Source: Melieria omissa (taxonomy: Eukaryota; Arthropoda; Insecta; Diptera; Ulidiidae). Taken from it: DNA of 64,000 bases. Shown here piece after piece: positions 49,390 to 60,545 of this stretch. The DNA lies in assembly GCA_963971225.1 (NCBI GenBank), contig OZ020270.1, positions 74,540,432 to 74,604,431 of the forward strand, written 5' to 3'. The notes under the pieces were generated by a model. That model was not told the origin of the DNA. It searched no databases and worked only from the letters and a program-made list of their open reading frames with translations. Each line of letters opens with the position of its first letter. Position 1 is the first letter of the stretch. The position numbers and the translations under genes were made by a program.

Positions 49390-50019
49390 TGTTACGAAAA
49401 TGAATTTCCAAGTTCGTTTGGATTGTGCTTGAAAATAAAATTACTTCAGTTACTCAGCGCAAACGCAGTCAAAAAACAACAATCGCTTTGTTTGCAAATT
49501 TACACTTGTTACTACTTTACACTACTACTATTGCATGTTTCCCCTTTGCTTGTTCAACACAGACTCGACTCTCTGCGCTGCACACTGCTGCTTTTATACT
49601 AGTTTTCTTATCGCGCCGAAGTTTCTTGCACATTCTAGTTGTACTCTCTATCTCGATTGTTCTAGCACAGCTCCTCACCTTTCGCGAACCATACTCGCCA
49701 TAACGGAATTATAGCAAATTTGGCGTACTCCAAAGTGCATGCCTAAAAGTATGCTTGGAAAAGCATTCATGCATATCACAGCACAGAGTGACTCATCGTT
49801 ACACTGCCCATCACTTAGACTTATTCGTCCCGAACAAGTGCCGAGGCTGCGCCGGAGTAAGACGTCAGGCGCTCCAAATGGACTACTTTCAACCTGGCAT
49901 TTCTGTTGCAGCAGCGTTGAACTCTGTACACCACGTCATTAATCTTTGTCACGACTTTTTACGGTCCTTCCCATGATGTTTGAACTTTTGGAGACAAACC
50001 TGCTGCGGGTTATTAAGCA
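49390..50019 (-). mobile_element. Gypsy copy C3: 3' LTR plus integrase C-terminus, truncated
   Basis: LTR 49390-49803 (TGTAACGATGAG to TTCGTAACA on the minus strand, with TATA-like TATAAAAGCAGCAG and AATAAAG). 49804-50019 encodes the end of integrase (WEGP, VQRCC-like, LVRDE-type) in reverse. GTAT precedes the LTR at 49386-49389, one half of a TSD. The 5' part is lost, replaced by Helitron-like DNA at 50020. Confidence 0.85.
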
Positions 50020-51107
50020 CTAGTAGGTCCCTGCGGCTTTGCACGCTAGCTTGAAGTCAATGGGCCAAATAAATCAAGTTTTTTCATACTACACTCTATG
50101 GGCGATGCCACACCTCTTTTATGTAATGCCCAATTCCTCCAGTCGAAGGGTGTGACTCGGTTTCATTGATATGCGACTTTCAGTTCCAAGGGTATCCGGA
50201 AAATTTCAGTCACAAAAAATATGCCGCGTCCCTTGTTCAACGCCCATAAAATTCCCAGTAGAATGACACATCTATGGGACGATGGTATACAAAACTTCAA
50301 AGCTTTCCAACTTATGGTTCCGAAGCTATTCCACATTAAAAATTTGGGTTCAATGGACGGTTCCATGCCCCTCGTCCAATACCCACCCCATTCCCCATGT
50401 CGAAGGGCACATCTAAAACGTAAATCTTTGATGTGTGATTTGTAGTTCCAAAGTTATTCAAAACATTTGAGTTACTTAAAAAGTACCACGCCCCTTGTCC
50501 AACGCTCACAAAGTTTTACCAGTGAAACGGCACATCTAAACGGTCACCCCGCACCAAATTTTAATGCTGCCCGATTTTTCATTCCGAAGATATTCCAAAT
50601 TGAAAATTGTATTTGTATGGACGGTTCCACGCCCCCTTGTCAAAAACCCACCCTATTCCCCCTATCGAAAAACACAACTAAATCGTACGTTTGTACCGAG
50701 TGTCATTGATATGAACGAATAGTTCCAAAGTTACACCGGCATTTAAAAAGTGGCACACCCCTTGTCCAACGCCCATTAAATTTTACCAGTGAAACGGCAC
50801 ATTTAAACGGTGGCCCCGCACCAAATCTTTATGCTGTCCGACTTCTCATTACAAAAATATTCCATATTGAAAATGTAAGGTGTATGGGAGGTGCCACGCC
50901 TACGTATCGGGTCGTATTCGCAATATGTGGCTTACCGAGACTTACTCAAGATCATTCCGTGAAAAATTCAACTAAAGGGCTGTCTAATTTTTGAGTTTTA
51001 GTGTCGTGGGACCAACAAACAAACATACAACATATAGATATTTGCTGCAATGACTCGCAAAACCATCCTTGTTGTTTTGCACAAATATACCACAGTTAAT
51101 TTCTGTC
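50020..51107 (-). repeat. Helitron/DINE-like repeat, reverse orientation
   Basis: On the minus strand it ends AAGCCGCAGGGACCTACTAG followed by T, like the unit ending at 22470. It contains three successive degenerate copies of a module with CCCTTGTCCAACGCCC and ATTCCGAAG/TATTCCA at about 50200-50350, 50480-50620 and 50740-50880. It continues at 56107-56135 beyond retroposon G. No ORF. Confidence 0.6.
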
Positions 51108-51314
51108 TCACAGTCTCGTGCTATCTCTCAACTAGCGAACACTTGACAACAAAAAAACAAAACACAAAAAGAAATCATTATTATAATTATACACATTCAA
51201 CCAAACTAAAAAGAAGAAACCATCTTCTGAAGTTAACATTTATTTATTCGTGTAAACCACAAAAAGACAAAAAAGGAAAAGTTACAATTTCAAAAACAAA
51301 AGATTATAACCACG

Positions 51315-52202
51315 ATGCTTCAACCCCCCGACCGAGGGAAATCGTTCCCCCCGTCTCAACTCCACTTCGACATTGACAACTCTAAGTGCTTGAAAAACGT
51401 GGTCGTTGGTCCAAAATACTTAGTGATGACAAGAAAAGAGAGCAACGAAACTCTCGCAACGGTCTCCCCATTTCTCATAAAGAAAGTGATTGACAATGTA
51501 AGCGGAGGCGAAGTTGAGACCTGCAAAAAAATCCGTAGTGGGAACATTCTCATCAAAACAAAGAACGTTTCTCAAGCAATGAGATTAGTCAAGTTAATCT
51601 CTCTTACGCCTACAATAAAGATAGAAGTGACCGAACATGACTCTCTTAATTACTCCAGATCATGCCCAGTATTTATCAAACGCAAAGAACTGCAAGCCAT
51701 AATAACGCTCCAAAAAACCGACATGAAAACAGCAATAAAAACCTACAATGAGCGTCACCAAAACCCTGCTTCATACTCCTCTACACTAACACAAAACAAG
51801 ACCAACAGCACAGAGCATTCAACACACACACCAGCCATCTCCACCAATAAACCCATACCTCCAGCAACCGAACAACAACACACATCCAAAGCAGCAACTA
51901 GTCCAACAGAAGCCACCAGCGGCCGACCTGCAAAACACCTGCGACCCGAGACCTCATATAGCGATATTGACAATAGTGACCAAGAAGATCCAGCATGCAG
52001 CTCAACGAAATATAACCTAAGATCCCAAACCAAAATCAAGATACTGCCTCTAAACACACCCAAAAGACTAAAATCGCAATTGAAAACACTCAATACCAAA
52101 AACACCAACAAAAAAGCAAAGACACCAACAGCCACCCAACTTGATCACTTCCCAGAAGATAACATGAGCCCAGACGACTTCGAACTTAAATCGATCAATT
52201 AA
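51315..52202 (+). CDS. Retroposon G ORF1, open but lacking its zinc-knuckle segment
   Basis: 295 residues, ATG to TAA. The N-terminal part (YLVMTRKESNETLATVSPFL, ISLTPTIKIEVTEHDSLNYS) matches the first RRM-like half of I-element ORF1 proteins. SLNYSR is then joined to SCPVFIKRKELQAII, a motif that in this family follows the CCHC knuckles. The second half of the RNA-binding region and the knuckles are therefore missing through an in-frame deletion. The C-terminal half is polar, Thr/Lys-rich. The start is chosen as the first ATG of the frame. Nucleic acid chaperone function is probably impaired. Confidence 0.8.
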   Translation: MLQPPDRGKSFPPSQLHFDIDNSKCLKNVVVGPKYLVMTRKESNETLATVSPFLIKKVIDNVSGGEVETCKKIRSGNILIKTKNVSQAMRLVKLISLTPTIKIEVTEHDSLNYSRSCPVFIKRKELQAIITLQKTDMKTAIKTYNERHQNPASYSSTLTQNKTNSTEHSTHTPAISTNKPIPPATEQQHTSKAATSPTEATSGRPAKHLRPETSYSDIDNSDQEDPACSSTKYNLRSQTKIKILPLNTPKRLKSQLKTLNTKNTNKKAKTPTATQLDHFPEDNMSPDDFELKSIN

Positions 52203-52269
52203 TCGACTATTACATAAAATTATTAGATTAAAAAGCCCTAAACTTATTTACCTATATTCATTACTTACA

Positions 52270-55200
52270 CTAATATATAAAGCAGCAATAACTTTCCGCA
52301 TAATCCAATGGAACATGAACGGCTATTCCAACAATTATAATGAGCTAATACTTCTCATCAAAGAGTTTAACCCAAAAGTAATTACTATACAAGAATCCCA
52401 CCTTCATTCCACTTCCAATATTCCAATCCCAACCAATTTTAGGCTATACTCTTTAAACTCTTCAAACACATCATATGGGGGAGTTGCTTTGCTGGTACAT
52501 AACTCAGTACAACACAAGCAAATTTCTCTCAGAGCCGACTTCGACTCGATAGCAATTGAAACCCACACTAAACTCAAATTCAATATTACTTCCACCTACA
52601 TACCCCCAAATACTAACTTAAGCATTTCTAACTCTAGAAATGTCTTCAACTCTCTCCACAATCCTAACTTAATAACCGGCGACTTTAATAGTTGGCACTC
52701 TAGTTGGGGCTCTCCGAAAAACAACAAAAAAGGAACAATTCTCTCAAAATTCATCAACGAATCCAACTTCATTCTACTAAACAACGGTTCAGCGACTCAC
52801 CTCAGCACCCATCATACCCTCTCCCATATAGATTTATCTTTCTGCTCTCCTTGCCTTGCATTTGGAGCCAAATGGAACTTGATAGACGACCTCTCCGGGA
52901 GCGACAACTTCCCAATAATTATTGACCTCTTCCCCACCAACCTCCGCCCCACTCACACAATCCACCCTCGATTCAAAACAGACCTAGCAAATTGGCCATT
53001 GTTCATTCAAAACTGTGCAAAACACGACCGCACTAGACCAATTAGCACTAACATCAACAAAGAAGCCGCTAATATTATAAAAATAATTCTCCAATCTGCC
53101 CACGAGGCAATACCACAATCTTTCCCCAACAAAAGACCTCGGACAGTTCCCTGGTGGAACAATCACTTAAACCAACTCAAAAGAGAAAAAAATTCCCACT
53201 AGCACGCCTTTAAGAGAAACATGACTCTCACTAATATACTTAATTACAAAAAAGCACGGGCCAAACTAAAACGAGAAATTAAGGCAACTAAAAAAGACTC
53301 AATCAACAAATTCACAGCTACAATATGCCCTACCACCCCAATTGGAAAAATTTGGGCTAATGTCAAACGATTTTGCGGCTACAAATCTACTCACAGTATT
53401 CATTGTATATCAAACTCAACGCTAACTCAATGTAGCACAGATAAAAACTATATCTCTAAAACTTTCGCCGAAGATTGGTCAAACAATTCTTTCGACTCAA
53501 AATTTCCATCACTATTTCAACAAAAGAAATACAACACAATAACCCGACAAACTTACCCGCAACCATGCACAACCGCACTAATAATCGAACAAAAAATCAA
53601 CAAACTAGAACTTATATCCACTTTAAATAAATTAAAAGGTAACACACCCGGCATGGACAGAATAACATATACTATGATTAGAAAAGCATCGCCGGTAATT
53701 AAGGACAGATTGGCTAATTTCTACAACAACATTTTTGACAACTTCCTACCGCAGCAATTCAAACATAGCCTGGTAGTCCCAATATTGAAACCAAATTGCG
53801 ACAAAACTAAAACAAACTCTTACAGGCCTATATCACTTAACTCCTGTTTATCGAAAGTACTAGATAAAATTATCGCAAACCGATTATGGTGATTTGTCTC
53901 CTCAAACAAACTGCTACACAATCGACAAATGGGATTCAAAAAAGGCAAATCGACAACTGATACTCTACTATACGTAGACTATCTGATTGCGAACTGCCTT
54001 TCCAAAAAAAAGCATTTAACAATAATTTCCCTAGATTTCGAAAAAGCTTTCGATAAGGTTGGTATTCACACTGTTATAGACCAACTCATTGAATGGAAGG
54101 TAGGCCCAAAAATAATTCATTACATTAAATGTTTTATGACCAACAGGAAAATAACAGTTCGAATAGGTCGAATTTCATCCACTCCTGAACCTCTCCATAA
54201 CGGGATACCCCAAGGATCGCCACTCTCTGTAATTCTTTTTTTGATTGCGTATAACAAACTCAGCCACTTAATATCCCTGCAAAAAGAGATTGATTTTTGC
54301 GCCTACGCGGACGATTTCAACATTATAGCCCAATCAGACAAAAACAAAAACCCAATTATTGACCTAACAACTTTGTTTCAAAACATCTCAAACTGATGCG
54401 AGGAATCCGGGGCTGTCCTTTCGACAACCAAATGCAAGTTCATACACGTCTGCCGCAAACTCAACTGCTCTTGTACAGTTATCTCCAATAATATCCAGAT
54501 CTCTGAGGTCGAGTTTTTAAAAATCCTTGGAATATTCATCACCAAAAAATACAAATGGAGTAAGCACGTAGAACACCTCAACGCATCATTAATAAAACAA
54601 CTTAACGTTATAAAATGCTTATCCAGCCCCAAATTCAACTGCTCCACTTACTCCTTAATTCAAATAGTAAAATCACTTGTGATATCCAAGATCCGCTACG
54701 GCCTGCCTCTATATGGATTCTGTAACAAAACACTTCTTAACAAAGTAAAGAGCACACTCAATGCAGCACTCAGATTTGCCACTGGCGCCTTTCGCTCTAG
54801 CCCCATATACAATATGCTCTTCGAGGCAAATATACTTACACTTGAAAACGACAGAGATCTACAATTAACAACCCTAAGCAAGACAATACTCAACAGCCGA
54901 GACACTCCACTATTCAACATAATTAAAAAACTGCACAAAAATAAGAATATTACAAAGCTGCAATCAACTTAATATTCCAAACTCCCCACATACATATATA
55001 ACCCAACAAACCACCCCACCCCCCTGGCACCTAAAACAAGCAGCAATCAACACTTCACTTCGCAAACTTACCAAACACTCCCCCATTACAATTTCAAGCA
55101 TCCTTCCTCGACATAAAAAATCGACTACCAAACCACTCTTTCATCTATACCGACGGCTCAAAGTCGCCCGGGATCACCAGCTACAGTGTCACTGACGAAA

Positions 55201-55963
55201 GTAAAATTATAATTTAAAAAACATTATAATTATCAAACTAGGCATAATCCCACACTACAGCTCGGTGTTTTCAGCCGAAATAATCGCAATTTTCGAGGCC
55301 ACAATATATGCTAAAAACCGACCAGGAAATTTCGCTATATGCACCGACTCGCTAGCCTCCCTTGACGCAATATCAAATATAAATAACAATAACATCTATG
55401 CTAACCTAATCAGAAATGCCCTAATTAATAAATACCCTAAAATCACACTCATATGGATTTCAGGACACATGCAAATAAAAGGCAACGAAACCGCAGACCG
55501 TGCTGCCAAATACGCAAGCAACGCCCCTGTGTTTTGCACACCTAACTTCAACCCCTCTGATATCAAACACTTTATAAAAACATACTACACCAAAACCAAC
55601 AAACAAATCTGGAATCTCTCATCCAACTGGTACAGAGAAATCAACCCTAACCGTACCTCCCTCAAAGATTTTCTATATCGAGTGACAGAAAACATAAAGA
55701 GACTAGATTGCATAAAATGATTACGACTACGACTAGGGCACTCAAAAATTTCTCATGGCCATTTAATGAAAATAGATACCGAAACCTTATGTAATTGCCG
55801 ACTCGAAACCTCAAACAACCTGCTTCTGCATTACCTCCGCGAATGCCCCGAACTAAACACCCATAGATACTGTGCCTTTCTCCACGACGACCCATTACTC
55901 CTCCTTTCCAATCCCACTCCCACCGATATCAAAAAAATCTTAAAATTTTTAAAAACATCTTGA
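52270..55963 (+). pseudogene. Retroposon G ORF2: endonuclease, RT and RNase H with several stops
   Basis: Endonuclease 52300-53202: IIQWNMNGYS (before the first ATG at 52315), TIQESHLH, ITGDFNSWHSSWGS, SHIDLSF and GSDNFPI. A stop near 53200 is followed by the RT: 53221-53892 (GNTPGMDRITYTMI, NSYRPISLNSCLSKVLDK), a TGA after NRLW, then 53929-54396 (MGFKKGKSTTDTL, ISLDFEKAFD, GIPQGSPLSVILF, CAYADDFNIIA). The frame continues after another stop to 54972. Near 55140 YTDGSKS begins RNase H (FSAEIIAIFEA, CTDSLASLDA, IWISGHMQIKGNETADRAA at 55265-55720), then a C-terminal Cys/His motif (CNCRLETS, LRECPEL) to 55963. Catalytic residues survive but the frame does not. Confidence 0.88.
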
Positions 55964-56106
55964 CTATACTACTTAATTTAAGCTTCCACCCCCTCCATTG
56001 TAAAAGCAGCTGAAGGCCATTGCTGCTATTGCTGCAAATTTTAATTAGATATTAATTTAGTTAATATTCTAATTCATTATAAATAAATAAATAAATAATT
56101 TCTGTC

Positions 56107-56135
56107 ATGATAATGGACATTGCAGGAAGGCGTAA
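56107..56135 (-). repeat. Helitron/DINE-like repeat, remainder beyond retroposon G
   Basis: ATGATAATGGACATTGCAGG and following bases match, in reverse, the stretch near 20970-21005. The match ends at about 56135. Confidence 0.6.
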
Positions 56136-56820
56136 AAATACTTGAAATAAAAAGTTATTAAAAAGTATTCTCATAATTTTCAAAATCGAAATCTAACTGG
56201 ATCAACGACGGGTTAAAAGTATGTATGGAGAAATAATATTTGTTGAGCCTTTTGACCTCAAACTTGGTGAATGTACTTCAAATGTAAAACAACTCGATAC
56301 GTGTTTTTCATTTTTTCCGAATATTAAAATCGGCCGGGGTCAACGACCGGTTAAAAGTTTGTACGGCGAAACTGTAAAAAAACATGAATTAATGGGCCCA
56401 CTGACTTCAAACTTTGTGAAAGTATTCTTAGTGAAAAATAATTTTACACGTGTTTTTCACTTTTTTGAAAATGCAAATCTAACGGGGTCAACAATGGGTC
56501 AACAGTTTGTATAGAGAAACACGATTTATTGGTCCTTTTGACTCAAACTTAGACAAAAAGCACTTCAATCGGGAAATAATTAAAATGTGCTATTCATATT
56601 TTTGAAAATCTAAATCTACCGTGGTAAACTAAGGGTTAAGAGTTTGTTTAGATGATTTAAAGGGCCTTTTGAATTCACAGTTGGTAGAACCACTTGACAT
56701 CAAAGTTAATAGACATATGTTGTTTTTTTAAATCAAAGTCTGACGGGGTCAACAATGTGTTCAAAATTAGTATCGGTTGAAACAAGAGAGCTTGCGTGCG
56801 AAGCCGCGGGGCCCAGCTAG
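56136..56820 (+). repeat. Second Helitron-like unit with CTAG 3' end
   Basis: Non-coding, built of degenerate repeats of about 140 bp (ACGGGTTAAAAGT, TTTTGACCTCAAACTT and AACGGGGTCAAC motifs at 56200, 56330, 56480 and 56620). It ends AAGCCGCGGGGCCCAGCTAG at 56801-56820, followed by T. Same terminus as the units ending at 22470 and 50020 (reversed). Confidence 0.6.
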
Positions 56821-57464
56821 TTTTTATATATATAGAAGAAAACATTATTTCTTATCAAAGCCACTTTCACTTTCAAATAATTATATTATATCGTCCAAAA
56901 GCAAGGTTGTTTGGAGCGCCGAGCTACCGGAAGACCTTCAATGCGGGCGTGTTAGCAGTCGTGATTTTGATCTGAAACACATAAATTCAAAAAAATGTTA
57001 ATGTACATGAAAATACCTTCTATTTGAACTCAACTATAAAAAAAATTTTGAAAATACGAAAAGTTGTGGGTCTCCAAAATAAAAGTTCGATTTTTACAGC
57101 GAAAATTTATAATTTGCACGCAACAAAAAATTATTTATTATTAATTTTTATGTATTTTTTTTAGTTTAAATAGAAGCCTAATTCATAAGCTTTCGAAAAA
57201 GTCCTGGTTTGTAGAAATCTGTCAAGAAATATTGTTTTTATTACGACCGCAGTTTTAAAAACTACTGTTTTGAGAAAATCACCTTCAAAGTTTAATTTGC
57301 GCTTATCTGCTTAGTCTACGTGTGGCGAGTCAGAGGCTGTTACTTCGAAAATATTTCGAATTTCGACTTGAAATTTTGTAGGATTATTTTTAGATATGTA
57401 TTCGAATGATTAAAACTATTTTCAAAAAATGAATTTTTTTGACCCTCTAAACGAGTCTCCCCCC
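56821..57464. other. AT-rich DNA, no gene recognised
   Basis: No ORF with coding character and no recognisable terminal repeats. It ends at the truncated LTR of copy C2. Confidence 0.5.
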
Positions 57465-57622
57465 TTAAGCAAGCAAAGCGGTAACAAGTGTAGATACAAG
57501 CGAAGTGTAAATCTGTAAATAAAGCTATTGTTGGTTTTTCACTGCTTTTGCGCTGAGTAACTGAAGTAGTTTTATTTTCAAGCACAATTCAAATGAACTT
57601 GAAAAAGTAATTTTTCGTAACA
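57465..57622 (+). repeat. 5' LTR remnant of copy C2, with adjacent primer binding site
   Basis: Begins TTAAGCAAGCAAAGCGG, corresponding to an internal LTR position (62892 in the 3' LTR), and ends TTTTTCGTAACA. TGGTGTCAGAAGTTCGG at 57625-57641 is the primer binding site. U3 and the promoter are gone. Confidence 0.88.
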
Positions 57623-57689
57623 TTTGGTGTCAGAAGTTCGGATTGTGTTACTGAAGATAAGAAATAAATTATATTATAAAAACGCAGAC

Positions 57690-59187
57690 ATGGTTAAACT
57701 CGAGCTGCTGAATGTGGACCAGCTGAAGAAGGAGCTGGCTGCCTGAAATTTGCCGACTGCTGGCTCCAACGTGGAGGTGCAGCTGCGCTTGCGAGAGGCG
57801 TGTGAATCACGAGGCATCGATTGGGCTGCGCACGAGTTCGGAACACAGGAACAAGAGGCGTCGGCCAAAATGGAGGAATCGCCTGCGGGTGCTGCGTCGA
57901 TGCAAAGTACGGCTGCAGCGGCTGCGCCACCACAAGGAATGGACATGAGTCAGCTTATGGTTGCAATGAGAGGCCTGTTTCAGGAAACTTCTGCGAAAAT
58001 TGAGAATGTCAGTCCTGAAAATCGCGAAATGTCGGCGCAAATGGCAACGAAAATGGAAACCGAATCAAGAGATGGAAGCGAAAATGGACACTGCGAATCA
58101 AGAAATGGCAGCGAAACTCGAAACTACGAATCAGGAAATTTCGGCAAAAGTCGACACTGCAAGCCGAGATATGGCGGAAAATTCTGCGCGCATAGAGCAG
58201 AAGGTGGAGGAAATTTCCGGTAGGCTGAACGTGAAGGTTGAGCGTCTCGAGACGCGAATGGACAATTGGGACAAACGAGTTGACGAAATGGGTGATTCCC
58301 TGCACAAACGAGTGGACGACCTGGATGATTTCCTGCACAAACGAGTTGACAGTCTGGAGGAGCGGCTTAGAGAGGTACAGCCACGGGAATGTTTGCCGCC
58401 GGTTCCGGAAAGTTTTGCCACCAGAACAGAAGTGCCTACTTACGATGGGGTTACGCCGTTCGATACATTCCAGCTACAGTTCGACCTGGCTGCCTTGGAA
58501 AATCAGTGGGCCGATATCAGGAAAGGTCGGAGATTGGCACTGGCGCTGAAAGGTCCTGCGGCTAAGGTAATGAAATCAGTTCCAGAATGTTCAAGAAGTG
58601 ATTACGATGCCATCATGAGAGCCTTGGCAGCGAAGTACAGCGACGAGCACAACCATACGTTATACTACTGTGAGCTGAAGAACCGCAGGCAAAGAGCAAA
58701 CGAGGCGCTGCAGATATATGCAGCAGATATTGAGCGGCTCGTACAGTTGTGCTACCCGAAATTCGGCGCTGATGATCTCGAGAGGATGAAGATTGAGTCA
58801 TTTATTGAAGGTCTTCATGATCCGGAGACACGTCGCAGTGCGATGATGATGGGCAAGCCGATATTTAAAGAGACGGTGACCAGCGCGATGACATATGAGG
58901 CGACATGGATTGGGAGCACTCGATATGCACCTGCAAGGATACGCCAAATTCAGTCGGACAACGACATTGCGATACAAGCCATAAGCTCTGAGCCACCAGG
59001 CAGGCCACGGGTGGTCTCCTCTGAAATTGTTTGTTGGACATGCGGCAAGCAGGGTCACATATCACGAGACTACCGTCAACGAAAGAGGCGTTCCCGTTCC
59101 CGATCGCAATCGCCTGAAGCAAGGAACACTGAAAATCGAGGCTCAGCCAACAAGCGCAGGGCTGAGGACAACGAGTCGTTAAACTAG
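57690..59187 (+). pseudogene. Copy C2 Gag, nonsense codon and frameshifts
   Basis: ATG at 57690, MVKLELLNVDQLKKELAA, then TGA at 57744 where A1 and A2 have Trp. The frame then resumes without a start and is open through an Ala-rich linker to about 58060. A frame change near 58060 leads into 58000-59187: coiled-coil repeats (ANQEMAAKLETTNQEISAK, LHKRVDDLDDFLHKRVDSLE), the capsid-like region VPTYDGVTPFDTFQLQFD, and the knuckle CWTCGKQGHISRDY, where the last Cys has become Tyr. The zinc knuckle is therefore damaged as well. Confidence 0.88.
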
Positions 59188-59276
59188 AACGGGTCAGCCC
59201 AAAGGGGCGTGAGCTGATCCCCACAACCTGCCGCCCCACCGTCCTTGTCTCACAGCTGAAACGGCAACCCAGCAGC

Positions 59277-60545
59277 TTGACGATTGAAGGAAAGATAGAT
59301 GGAAAGTTGTTCGTGTTGACACTGGATACTGGAGCGTCATATTCGATCATAAAAAGGAAGCTTCTGAAGAACTGGGAACCACTGCATGGCATACTGCTGA
59401 GGACTGCGACTGGCGAGCGTGCGCCGGTAAGAGGAAAAGTAACAAAAACAATTGCTATCGGCACCAGCAGCCTGGAGCATGAGTTCGTCGTCGCGGATAT
59501 AATGGATGACGTGATTATCGGCGTGGATTTCATGATTAGGCACGGTTTTACGCTGGACCTGAAAGAAAATGTGCTGAGGTATGCCAACGTTGAATTCCCC
59601 CTGCACACTGGCTATGACCGAAGCGTGGCGGTAAGGAAAGTTGTCTCGTGTCAACACCAGAAGATACCAGCGAATTCCGAGGCGATTGTGTGGGCAAAGG
59701 TGGACGAGGACGATGGGACGAGTCGGCTGTGGGTTGTAGAAGCGCCAAAACAAGGATACGACAACATAATTATCGGACGTACATCAGTGGAACCAAAAAA
59801 TGGCAAAATACCAGTCAGGATACTCAACCCACTGAACACACACAGATATGTCGAAAAAGATGCGGTCATTGGCGAGTGTAGAGAGGCTGAAGCAGTTGTC
59901 AATTGTGAAAGCAGTCCACCCGGAGGAAGTAAGAAAATCGGTTCTAACATGGACGCCATACCGCAGAACCAGTGGAGCAGTGAATTGACAGCCGAGCAGA
60001 AACAGAAGGCTCGGTCACTCCTACAGCACCATGGGACAATATTTGCAACAGAAGTGGGCGGAAGAACAGCCATAGTGAAACACAACATCGACACCGGAAG
60101 TGCGAAACCAATCCGCCAACCACGAAGACTTCCTCTGGCCAAGAGGGAGGAGGTCGCAACTTTAATCGAAAACATGGGTAAAGAAAAGGTCATAGAGCCG
60201 TCGTCGGGCCCTTGGTGTTCGGCGGTCGTGCTAGTCAAGAAAAAAGATGGCAGTACCCGGTTTTGTGTGGACTATCGGAAGCTCAATGACGTGACCAAGA
60301 AGGACAGCTATCCATTACCTCGGATCGATGACACCCTGAACACACTGTCAGGCACACAGTGGTTTTCCACACTCGATTTACGCAGCGGCTATTGGCAGGT
60401 GGAGCTTGCAAACAAGGACAAGGAGAAAACGGCTTTCAGTGTTGGCGATGGTTTGTGGCAGTTCACCGTCATGCCGTTTGGACTCTGCAACGCACCAGCG
60501 ACATTCGAGCAACTAATGGAACGTGTGCTAAAAGGGCTGCATTAG
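59277..60545 (+). pseudogene. Copy C2 protease and RT N-terminal half
   Basis: MTIEGKIDGKLFVLTLDTG opens a complete protease (LDTGASYSII, IIGVDFMIRHG), the linker, and RT up to MPFGLCNAPATFEQLM. TAG at 60543-60545 replaces Trp in the KGLHWRTC block. 422 codons are open, so the protease part is intact. Confidence 0.88.

Larger units (their letters stand above)
51108..56096 (+). mobile_element. I-clade non-LTR retrotransposon G, near full length, 10-bp TSD
   Basis: 4989 bp flanked by AATTTCTGTC at 51098-51107 and 56097-56106. Starts TCACAGTCTCGTG, has a leader of about 200 bp, ORF1, ORF2 and an ATAAATAAATAAATA tail, like the TAA-type ends of I elements. ORF1 is open but shortened. ORF2 has several stops. 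The target is the Helitron-like repeat. Confidence 0.92.

Noticed and set aside
49312..49703. Plus-strand open frames across the C3 LTR
   Set aside because: They run through LTR and retroposon DNA in antisense and show no domain.
50200..50880. CRISPR-like array from the repeated modules
   Set aside because: The repeats are long, degenerate and unevenly spaced, part of a Helitron-like element in a eukaryotic genome.
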